Of a stretch of 64,000 nucleotides of DNA, positions 56,447 to 64,000 are shown piece by piece; the stretch's first letter is position 1; every line of letters starts with the position of its first letter. The notes below the pieces were generated by a model. That model saw only the letters and a list, made by a program, of their open reading frames with translations, searched no databases and had not been told where the DNA came from. A program made the position numbers and the translations under genes. Where the stretch lies: assembly GCA_015063805.1 (NCBI GenBank), contig SVTK01000002.1, positions 108,644-172,643 of the forward strand, read 5' to 3'. This DNA comes from Oscillospiraceae bacterium (GTDB lineage Bacteria > Bacillota > Clostridia > Oscillospirales > CAG-272).

Positions 56447-57759
56447 GCCTGCTCACCCTCGATATATTCGTCGGGTCTGCCGCCCTTGCCGGCACGGCCG
56501 ATGACCTTCACATCGTCACGGGAGAAGGTCTTGGGCGGCGGCGTATTCTCAGGGAAACGCACCTTCACAGTCCCCGCCAGGGGATTGACCTCGGTCACCA
56601 CGCCGGTACCGTCGGGAGTGCGTACCAGGGCATCCACCGCAGGGGAGCGGCGAAGCTCGGCGGCATAGGTATCGCTTTCATAGCGCAGGCAGCACATCAG
56701 ACGGCCGCAAACGCCCGAGATCTTGGAAGAATTGAGGGAGAGATTCTGCTCCTTGGCCATCTTGATGGAAACCTGCACGAAATCGGAGAGGAAGCTGGAA
56801 CAGCACAGAGGGCGTCCGCAGATACCCAAGCCGCCCATAAGCTTTGCCTCGTCGCGGATACCGATCTGCCGCAGTTCAATGCGGGTACGGAAGACCGATG
56901 CCAGGTTCTTCACCAGCTCGCGGAAGTCCACGCGGCCCTCGGAGGTGAAGTAAAACAAAAGCTTATTGCGGTCGAAGGTATACTCCACATCCACCAGCTT
57001 CATATCCAGCCCATGTTCGGCAATCTTCTCTAAGCAGATACGGAAAGCTTCTTTTTCCTTCTGCTTATTCTCAGCGTTGCGGGCAATGTCCGCCTCGGTA
57101 GCGGCACGGAGCACAGGGCGAAGGGGGGGCACAATCTGACTCATATCCACAATTTTGTTGCCCAATGCCACCTCACCGAACTCCGTCCCCCGGGCTGTTT
57201 CTACAATGACACAGCTGTTTTTCTGCAGCTTCAGCTCGCCGGGGGCAAAATAATACACCTTCCCTGCCGCCTTGAACCGTACACCAATCACCTCAACCGG
57301 GTTTTCAGGTGCTTGAACCAGAGCAGGCTCGGATTCCATCAGTTCCTCGGGAATGACAATCTCCTCCTCAGGCTCAGCAGGAAGTACCACCGGCTCTTCT
57401 GCGGGAATGGGTGTTTCGATCACCTCCGCCTCAGGCGCAGAACGGCGATGGTCGCGGCTGCGGGAACGTCCACCTCGACGGTGGTGATCCCCCCTGCCAC
57501 GCCCGGATCGGCTTCCGCCCCCGGAATTTCCACGGGGAGCTTCTTCCTCTTTGGCCTTCTCCGGTGCCTTCTCGGGCTCATTCTGTGCGGCTTCAGGCTT
57601 ATTTTCGCGATTGTCACGGCCTCCACGGTGCTGACCGCCGCGACCGCGGGAACGTCCGCCGCGGCTTCCGCGGCGTCGATCACCTTTATGCTCCCGTCCG
57701 GCACCCTCAGACGCACCGCCCTCTGCGGGAGCTTGATTTTTCTTCATTTCTTCACTCAT
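56443..57759 (-). CDS. ricT: PSP1/RicT (YaaT) family protein with RG-rich N-terminal extension
   Basis: GVRFKAAGKVYYFAPGEL...GGLGICGRPLCCSSFLSDF...KISGVCGRLMCCLRYESD; N-terminal RRRGSRGGRSRGRGGQHRGGRDN... Confidence 0.93.
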   Translation of the reverse strand: MSEEMKKNQAPAEGGASEGAGREHKGDRRRGSRGGRSRGRGGQHRGGRDNRENKPEAAQNEPEKAPEKAKEEEAPRGNSGGGSRSGRGRGDHHRRGGRSRSRDHRRSAPEAEVIETPIPAEEPVVLPAEPEEEIVIPEELMESEPALVQAPENPVEVIGVRFKAAGKVYYFAPGELKLQKNSCVIVETARGTEFGEVALGNKIVDMSQIVPPLRPVLRAATEADIARNAENKQKEKEAFRICLEKIAEHGLDMKLVDVEYTFDRNKLLFYFTSEGRVDFRELVKNLASVFRTRIELRQIGIRDEAKLMGGLGICGRPLCCSSFLSDFVQVSIKMAKEQNLSLNSSKISGVCGRLMCCLRYESDTYAAELRRSPAVDALVRTPDGTGVVTEVNPLAGTVKVRFPENTPPPKTFSRDDVKVIGRAGKGGRPDEYIEGEQA

Positions 57760-57815
57760 CTATTTTACCTCATTCACATTCTTTCGAATTCGGATGGATA
57801 TGCGCACACAAGGCT

Positions 57816-58844
57816 TCACACGCAAAAAAGTCCAATGGTCTGGGACAATGTCAGCAGGGTGAGCCGCTGGTTGGCGTTTCGCTCCAGGGCGGCGATCGCC
57901 TCGGCCAAGGCATCCGCCAAACGAAACAGTGCCGACATGGAGATCTGCCCCGTCATCTGCTCAAGCTTTTCTGCATCGGCAAAAAAGCAAAACCGCGCAT
58001 CGCCGGCTCGCTTGCGGGCCAAGAGATCCCGAACCCCAAGTGAGATCAGCTCCAACAGCTCCACGGTTTCTTCCCGTTTCTTGGGAAACCCTTCAAGGAC
58101 GGTCAGCACCTCATGCGCCGTATGCCGCGACACACACAGAGAGAGGAATTCCTCCGCCGCGGCCCGCTTCTGCATGATTGGCTTTCGCCGTCTTGCATCC
58201 AGCAGGATTTTCGCCACGCCGATGCATCCGTCTGCCGCCAGGGCAATGGAAGCAAACTCCTCCGGGTTTTCCTCGGCCAGAGCCGCTCCTCGGCGGTCAC
58301 AGCGCATCAGATATGCTTTCATTTCTTCGGGAGCAATATACCCCATACGCAGGACAGGCGCACGGCTTCGGATCGTCTCCAGCATAGCCCCCTCATCCGC
58401 CGTCAGCAAAAGAAAGCGCACATGACGCGGGGGCTCCTCCAGGGCTTTGAGCAGAGTGTTCTGTGCCTGGGAAGTCATGGTCTCGGCATCTTCAATCAGA
58501 TAGACTTTATCCTCGTGCCAGTTGGGCGCAACATAGAGATCGGACAGCATTTCGCGCAGCTGCTCGACCCCCAGCGTTACCCGCTCTCCACGGCTGACCG
58601 TGATCACATCGGGATCCTGATCGGCCAAAATGGCTCGGCAGGGAGCACACTTTCCGCAGGGCAAGGCACCGTCCTCGGACTCGCAGGCCAGTGCCGCGGC
58701 GATCTGCCGGGCAAGGGTATGCTTCCCGCTGCCCGGTGGACCCACCAAAAGATAGGCATGGGAGAGGCGGTGGTGGGCAATTTCCTGCCCGATGCGAGCG
58801 CACAGCCCGTCATTGCCGATCATCTCGGGGAAATACTCCCGCAT
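57816..58844 (-). CDS. holB: DNA polymerase III delta' subunit
   Basis: HAYLLVGPPGSGKHTLARQIAAALAC; CGKCAPCRAI; TLLKALEEPP. Confidence 0.93.
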   Translation of the reverse strand: MREYFPEMIGNDGLCARIGQEIAHHRLSHAYLLVGPPGSGKHTLARQIAAALACESEDGALPCGKCAPCRAILADQDPDVITVSRGERVTLGVEQLREMLSDLYVAPNWHEDKVYLIEDAETMTSQAQNTLLKALEEPPRHVRFLLLTADEGAMLETIRSRAPVLRMGYIAPEEMKAYLMRCDRRGAALAEENPEEFASIALAADGCIGVAKILLDARRRKPIMQKRAAAEEFLSLCVSRHTAHEVLTVLEGFPKKREETVELLELISLGVRDLLARKRAGDARFCFFADAEKLEQMTGQISMSALFRLADALAEAIAALERNANQRLTLLTLSQTIGLFCV

Positions 58845-58876
58845 CCGCCTCACCTCCGATAAAGACTATCTGTTTT

Positions 58877-58905
58877 ATTATATCAAAAAACCGTGCACTT
58901 GTCAA
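58877..58905 (-). promoter_or_regulatory. Sigma-A promoter of holB operon
   Basis: TTGACA -17- TATAAT on minus strand. Confidence 0.87.
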
Positions 58906-58935
58906 GTTTCCGCCCTGAATCCTTCCAGCGGAAAG

Positions 58936-58979
58936 AAAAAGGAAGGACCCGCCGCAGCGCGACGGTCCCTTCCCTTTAT
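58936..58979 (-). terminator. Intrinsic terminator after eno
   Basis: GC-rich imperfect stem GGAAGGGACC...GGTCCTTCC followed by TTTTT on minus strand. Confidence 0.75.
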
Positions 58980-58991
58980 TCTCACATAACG

Positions 58992-60287
58992 TTATTCCTT
59001 GCCATACACGCCCTTGCCGCAAAGTGCGGACTCGATGCGCAGCAGACGATTGTACTTCGCCACGCGCTCACTGCGGCAGGGCGCCCCTGTCTTAATGAAA
59101 GGCGCGTTCAGCGCAACGGCAAGGTCGGCCAGGGTAGTATCCTCGGTGTCTCCCGAACGGTGGGAGAGAATGAAGCGATACCCCGCCTCGGCGGCGGTAC
59201 GGACCACATCGAGGGTTTCGGTGAGGGTACCGATCTGATTGGGCTTGACTAAAATGGCGTTTGCCGCGCCCCGATTGATCCCCTCTCGCAGACGGGCCGT
59301 GTTGGTAACAAACAGATCGTCTCCCACCAGCATCATGTGCTCACCCAGCCGTCCGGTCAGTCTCGTCCAGCCCTCAAAATCACGCTGATCCAGGCCATCC
59401 TCCAGGGAAATGATGGGATACTTCGACCACAGGCTCTCCCAGTAATCGATGAGACCGTCGCCGCTCAGTTCCCGCCCCCGCTTGGGCATACGGTAGCTTC
59501 CCACACAGCCCCCATCGTCAGTGACAGCCCACTCGCTGGCGGCAGCATCCAACGCAAGCTTGACACCGTTCCGGTCATAGCCCGCCTCCCCGATGGCGCG
59601 ACAGATCAAGTCCAGTGCCGCCTCGTCGCTGTCCAGGTTGGGCGCATAACCGCCCTCGTCTCCTACCGTGGTGGCATATCCCTCCCGCTTGAGCAAACGG
59701 CCCAGGGTATGGTAGATCTCCGCCCCCATACGAAGCCCCTCCGCAAAGCAGCAGGCCCCCACGGGCATGATCATAAACTCCTGAATGTCAATGTTGTTGG
59801 AGGCATGGGCACCGCCGTTGAGGATATTCATCATGGGCACAGGAAGACGGGATGCGTCAAGTCCGCCCAGATACCGGAAAATGGGCAGCCCGTAGAAATT
59901 TGCCGATGCCCGCGCCGCGGCCAGAGATACCGCCAGCATGGCATTGGCACCGAGGGAAGATTTATTCTCTGTCCCGTCCAGTTCACGCAAAGTGCGGTCG
60001 ATCTGCGCCTGGTCGCAGGCATACATCCCGGACAGACCGGGGGAAACGGTGCAGGCAATTCCCCGTACTGCCTCCTTTACGCCGCGGCCGTTGTAACGGG
60101 AGGGATCCTCATCCCGCTTTTCATGGGCTTCATAAATGCCCGTCGATGCCCCCGACGGAACGCTGGCCACCCCCACCGTTCCATCGGTGAGGAAAACGGT
60201 TGCCTCCACGGTAGGATTTCCTCTGGAATCCAGAATTTCCCGGCCGGACACCCGGTATATCTGCGGTTTTGTCATCATCATTTCCAT
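58992..60287 (-). CDS. eno: Enolase (start uncertain, 60275-60302)
   Basis: [52 protein letters not shown]. Confidence 0.97.
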   Translation of the reverse strand: MEMMMTKPQIYRVSGREILDSRGNPTVEATVFLTDGTVGVASVPSGASTGIYEAHEKRDEDPSRYNGRGVKEAVRGIACTVSPGLSGMYACDQAQIDRTLRELDGTENKSSLGANAMLAVSLAAARASANFYGLPIFRYLGGLDASRLPVPMMNILNGGAHASNNIDIQEFMIMPVGACCFAEGLRMGAEIYHTLGRLLKREGYATTVGDEGGYAPNLDSDEAALDLICRAIGEAGYDRNGVKLALDAAASEWAVTDDGGCVGSYRMPKRGRELSGDGLIDYWESLWSKYPIISLEDGLDQRDFEGWTRLTGRLGEHMMLVGDDLFVTNTARLREGINRGAANAILVKPNQIGTLTETLDVVRTAAEAGYRFILSHRSGDTEDTTLADLAVALNAPFIKTGAPCRSERVAKYNRLLRIESALCGKGVYGKE

Positions 60288-60425
60288 GGCTCTCGTGATC
60301 ACGAAAGCTTCCTTTCTTGGGGAATCGGCGTCGGTTCTGCTCAGCCGCAAAACTGCGTGAAACGAATTTTTTCGCCAACACCTTCCCCGGAATTTCGCAC
60401 CATCCGTATCCTGTGCGGATGATGG

Positions 60426-60454
60426 TAGTATGGCGGCCGTGCAGAGGAATATGC
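60426..60454 (-). promoter_or_regulatory. Candidate sigma-G-type promoter upstream of eno
   Basis: Minus strand GCATA -17- CATACTA. Confidence 0.35.
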
Positions 60455-60482
60455 ACCGGATTCGGTGAGAAGTTTTTCCGTT

Positions 60483-60511
60483 CACCAATTTGGGGCATCG
60501 CGCATAAACTG
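60483..60511 (+). promoter_or_regulatory. Candidate sigma-K-like promoter of LysM-GH18 gene
   Basis: CACC -16- CATAAACTG (consensus mACm-16/17-CATAnnnTA, one mismatch). Confidence 0.3.
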
Positions 60512-60536
60512 TAAAAAAACGAAATGAGGTATTTGC

Positions 60537-61832
60537 ATGATCATTTATACCGTCCGCCCTGGAGACAGCGTTGATGCCATTGCCCGCCGATACGGCCTTT
60601 CCTCTGAACGCATCATTAAAGAAAATGAACTCGCCGATCCCAATGCCCTTGTAGTGGGTCAGACTTTGGTGCTGTCCCAACCCACCGCCGTCTATACCGT
60701 TGCCGCGGGGGACACACTCTATGGAATCGCCTCCCGATTCGGCGTTTCGGTCAATCAGCTTTGGCGCGGCAATCCGTGGCTTGGCGGCAAAGCTGACCTC
60801 ACCCCGGGACAGGAGCTTGTGATCTCCCTTCCCGCCCCCACCTATGGCAGTATCGACGTCAACGCCTACGCCTATCCCAACATTGACCGCAGCGTCCTGC
60901 AAAAGACCCTGCCCTACTTAACCTATCTCACACTTTTCACCTACGGATTCCGTCCCGACGGCAGTCTGGTGGAGATTGAGGATAAAGAACTCATCGAATT
61001 GGCACGAACCTACGGGGTCGCCCCCATTATGATGTTGGCTACCTTGGGGGAAGACGGCACCTTCAGCAACGAACTGGCCGCCACCCTGCTGTCTGATCCT
61101 ACCCTGCAGGCACAGGTTATTGAAAATGTACGCAGAGTCCTTGCGCAGAAGCGCTACGCCGGCATCGACGTGGATTTTGAGTACATCCCCGGCGAATACG
61201 CAGAGGAATACGCTCAGTTTATTACCAATCTCCGCACCGCTTTGGCGCCGGACGGTTACCGGGTCTTTGTGTCTTTGGCCCCTAAGACCTCCCCCAACCA
61301 GCGGGGCCTACTCTACGAGGGCCACGACTACGGCGCATTGGGGGCGGCCGCTGACGGGGTACTCCTCATGACCTATGAATGGGGCTATACCTACGGCCCG
61401 CCTCTGCCCGTAGCCCCCATCAATCGAGTCCGGGAGGTGGTAGACTACGCGCTGACCGAAATTCCCGCCGCGAAGATCAGCATGGGAATCCCCAACTACG
61501 GCTATGATTGGACTCTGCCCTATGTACGAGGTGAATCCCGGGCAAGATCGCTTTCCAACGTTGCTGCTGTTGATCTCGCCCGTCAACGCTATGCCGCCAT
61601 TGAATTCGACGAAACAGCACAGTCACCCTATTTCCGTTATTTCGTGCGGGAGGACGGTGAACCCATCGAGCATATCGTCCATTTTGAGGACGCCCGGAGT
61701 ATCGATGCCAAACTCAGGCTGATCAACGAAAAAAATCTGCGGGGCGGCAGTGTATGGAACATCATGCGCTATTTCCCGCAGCTATGGTTGGTGCTCAACA
61801 ATCTCTTCCGCATCAATCGCGGATTGGAATAA
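60537..61832 (+). CDS. LysM (x2)-GH18 spore-cortex/peptidoglycan hydrolase (SleL/YaaH-like)
   Basis: Two LysM repeats ([34 protein letters not shown]) and GH18 motif [11 protein letters not shown]. Confidence 0.92.
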   Translation: MIIYTVRPGDSVDAIARRYGLSSERIIKENELADPNALVVGQTLVLSQPTAVYTVAAGDTLYGIASRFGVSVNQLWRGNPWLGGKADLTPGQELVISLPAPTYGSIDVNAYAYPNIDRSVLQKTLPYLTYLTLFTYGFRPDGSLVEIEDKELIELARTYGVAPIMMLATLGEDGTFSNELAATLLSDPTLQAQVIENVRRVLAQKRYAGIDVDFEYIPGEYAEEYAQFITNLRTALAPDGYRVFVSLAPKTSPNQRGLLYEGHDYGALGAAADGVLLMTYEWGYTYGPPLPVAPINRVREVVDYALTEIPAAKISMGIPNYGYDWTLPYVRGESRARSLSNVAAVDLARQRYAAIEFDETAQSPYFRYFVREDGEPIEHIVHFEDARSIDAKLRLINEKNLRGGSVWNIMRYFPQLWLVLNNLFRINRGLE

Positions 61833-61863
61833 TTTTTCAAATCAAGATATGCGAGGTATTTCC

Positions 61864-62361
61864 ATGAATACGCCCTCCCGCCTCCCCAATTTTTCCGCAT
61901 TGCTCGCCTCTCCTCCTCAAGCCATCGCAGTACTTGAGGGAAGTCGAGCCTATCCCAACATCCGGGGCATCGTGCATTTTTATCAAACCCAATACGGTGT
62001 TTTGATTGGTGCTAAAGTCAGCGGACTTCCATCCCCTCAGGGGGAGTGCGAGAGCCCCATCTTTGCCTTACATCTGCATGAAGGAGACACCTGCACGGGC
62101 AATGACAGCGATCCCTTCGCCAATGCCGGAACGCACTTCAATCCACAAAATTGCCCCCATCCCTACCATGCAGGAGATTTTCCGCCCTTATTCGGTGCCC
62201 ATGGACTTGCGTTCGGCGCCGCCCTGAGTGACAGATTTACGTTAAATCAAGCAATCGGAAAAACAATCATTCTTCATGGCGCACCGGATGATTTCACCTC
62301 CCAACCCGCAGGAAACAGCGGCCCCAAAATTGCCTGCGGCGTTGTTCGGAAAACCCGGTGA
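61864..62361 (+). CDS. Cu/Zn superoxide dismutase family protein without signal peptide
   Basis: FALHLHEGDTCTG, AGTHFNP, HPYHAGD, TIILHGAPDDF, SGPKIACGVV; SD GAGGT. Confidence 0.88.
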   Translation: MNTPSRLPNFSALLASPPQAIAVLEGSRAYPNIRGIVHFYQTQYGVLIGAKVSGLPSPQGECESPIFALHLHEGDTCTGNDSDPFANAGTHFNPQNCPHPYHAGDFPPLFGAHGLAFGAALSDRFTLNQAIGKTIILHGAPDDFTSQPAGNSGPKIACGVVRKTR

Positions 62362-62436
62362 ATATATCCAAGAAGACCCCCTCGCCGTTTAACCACGGCA
62401 GAGGGGGCCTAAAATATATAATTCTTGACTTACCAG

Positions 62437-63219
62437 TCACCACTGAATGGGTGGATCAACAAAGCGTACCTGCTGTTCCCTGCCCGGCTCACACCAAAGC
62501 AGCCTGGGCTTGTCCCGAGTGGGAATGCAGAAAACACAGTCTGCTCCATCTTGATACAACCCCGTAGCGGTAACAAAAGGAGTTCCCCGCAAGTAAAACG
62601 CAAAAGGAACATTTCTCCCTTTCGCCCGAAAACGGTCCATGTGAAAAGCGCAAAAATCCAAAGGATTCTTTGCACGATATAAGAAACCAGCCCATTCGGT
62701 ATCCATCAGTTCCTCCAAAATCCCGGTTTCCCGGCGGAAATAGGCCTGCGAGTCTCTGCGGCACATCATCATATCTATAAAATAATACGCACCGTTCGAA
62801 AGAATATAAGTGGTAATATGTCCGTTGCCATCGAGATTTGCGTAGCAAAAACTGCCCACCTCATCGTAGGCATCGGCAATGAAGTGCGCCAGCCAGTTGG
62901 TGTCGGTAGCACAACAGCCGCAGTTGGTGTATACCGCATCCTCCGGTGCTTTGTGCTCCTGCCACCGCATCCCATCTGTCTGATGGTCTATATTATCAAA
63001 TTCCCCGCGAAAATCCGAGATCTGAAACAACTGGACAGCCTCATACAAGGTATGAATATACCGTTTTTTCTGCTCTGCCGGAAGCTCAGCAATACGGCCC
63101 ATTTCCTCGTTGGTATACCGAGTCCCACCAAGCACATTGAGCGGCACCCAATCCACACCGGGCCAGACCTCTGTGACAAATGCGGCTGAATGCACATAAT
63201 TTCCGATATTTCTATCCAT
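62437..63219 (-). CDS. Conserved hypothetical, possible transglutaminase-like (papain-fold) protein
   Basis: Cys-His-Asp arrangement TNCGCCATDTNWLAHF...GNGHITTYIL...YYFIDMM. Confidence 0.5.
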   Translation of the reverse strand: MDRNIGNYVHSAAFVTEVWPGVDWVPLNVLGGTRYTNEEMGRIAELPAEQKKRYIHTLYEAVQLFQISDFRGEFDNIDHQTDGMRWQEHKAPEDAVYTNCGCCATDTNWLAHFIADAYDEVGSFCYANLDGNGHITTYILSNGAYYFIDMMMCRRDSQAYFRRETGILEELMDTEWAGFLYRAKNPLDFCAFHMDRFRAKGRNVPFAFYLRGTPFVTATGLYQDGADCVFCIPTRDKPRLLWCEPGREQQVRFVDPPIQW

Positions 63220-63269
63220 TTTATCACGCTCTCATCATAAAAATTTCGTAAAATTGGGATTTGGAAAGT

Positions 63270-63764
63270 TTAATCACGTTCATAAATCATTCGCAGCTCA
63301 GCATTTGGCGTACCAAGCATGATTTCCATGCTCGTTCCATCCGATCGAAACCCATATCGTTCATAGAAACGAATCGCTTTGTGATTGTCTTTCAATACCC
63401 ACACAGCAACCTTCTTGTAATCAATAAGTTTCTGCAACGCAGCATTCATGAGCGCATATCCAACCTTTTGTCCATGATATTCTTCAAGCACATAAAGTGC
63501 ATATACTTCACCCAAGTCGATCAGCTCAGCATCACGATATGAACCATACCCCACAAATCCAATAACTTTTTCTCCATCTTTTGCAATGAGTATATTTTCC
63601 CGCCATTTGTGTGCCATCTTTACGCATTTTTCAAGTGTGACGCTGTTCATGTACGCCGGATCAACTAAATTCGTGTACGTTTCATGCCAAGATTTGTAGT
63701 GCACATATGCTTTGCCGTTGATTTCTTCTTCACTTTCCATTTCTTGAATCAAATATTTGCACAC
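63270..63764 (-). CDS. GNAT family N-acetyltransferase (GTG start proposed)
   Basis: YVHYKSWHETYTNLVD; LYVLEEYHGQKVGYALMNAAL; AIRFYERYGFRSDG; GAGG 8 nt before GTG. Confidence 0.9.
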   Translation of the reverse strand: MCKYLIQEMESEEEINGKAYVHYKSWHETYTNLVDPAYMNSVTLEKCVKMAHKWRENILIAKDGEKVIGFVGYGSYRDAELIDLGEVYALYVLEEYHGQKVGYALMNAALQKLIDYKKVAVWVLKDNHKAIRFYERYGFRSDGTSMEIMLGTPNAELRMIYERD

Positions 63765-63840
63765 AACAAGAACCTCGTTAAATTCATATTTGCTTACTCG
63801 TTTTAGAGTTCCCCAAAATAACAAAATCAGGGTTATAAGG

Positions 63841-63876
63841 AAAAAGCAGAACGAACCTCACGATTCGTCCTGCTTT
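63841..63876 (-). terminator. Terminator of rRNA operon
   Basis: Minus strand AAAGCAGGACGAA/TTCGTTCTGCTTT then T tract. Confidence 0.85.
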
Positions 63877-63878
63877 GT

Positions 63879-63994
<116 letters not shown>

Positions 63995-64000
63995 TACCTC

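Noticed and set aside
58992-60902. 636-aa reading of enolase
   Set aside because: N-terminal ~200 residues run through the intergenic region and antisense to the LysM gene; real start near 60275-60302

Overview
This 64-kb window looks like core chromosome of a GC-rich, spore-forming Clostridia (probably Oscillospirales-like; the taxon is inferred from gene content). Minus-strand genes at the left include the spoIIIA operon (spoIIIAA-AF, last gene truncated by the window edge), rpsU, leuS-rsfS-LCP-nadD/yqeK fusion-yhbY-rdgB-ftsY-smc-radical SAM-rnc-plsX-trmFO-topA-dprA, and rlmB plus infC-rpmI-rplT. The plus-strand block has lon-engB-lysA-M50 protease-scpA-scpB-DUF2953-ytfJ-dac-rluB-spo0A-rpsF-ssb-rpsR. 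These are followed by a small HTH gene, an ABC exporter, lnt, rluA, upp, mtaB, a degenerate PurL-like gene, rpmB, two CotF-like coat genes, rsmI and holB regions, eno, a LysM-GH18 gene with a SodC-like gene, and the 3' end of an rRNA operon (5S) at the right edge. I saw no CRISPR array, tRNA, prophage or transposon. The most interesting items are: (1) a 963-aa PurL (FGAM synthase)-like protein that appears to have lost its catalytic motifs; (2) an orphan structured transcript between infC and lon with a near-consensus promoter; (3) a perfect 12-bp inverted repeat over the spo0A -10 box, plus a Spo0A receiver with Ser in place of Pro60; (4) a strong hairpin sequestering the Shine-Dalgarno of an untracked 57-aa coat ORF; (5) an RG-rich disordered extension on RicT/PSP1; (6) an AUU-initiated infC with a leader terminator; (7) sporulation-type promoters at spoIIIAA and at eno/sleL. 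All homology calls are by eye; no search was run.
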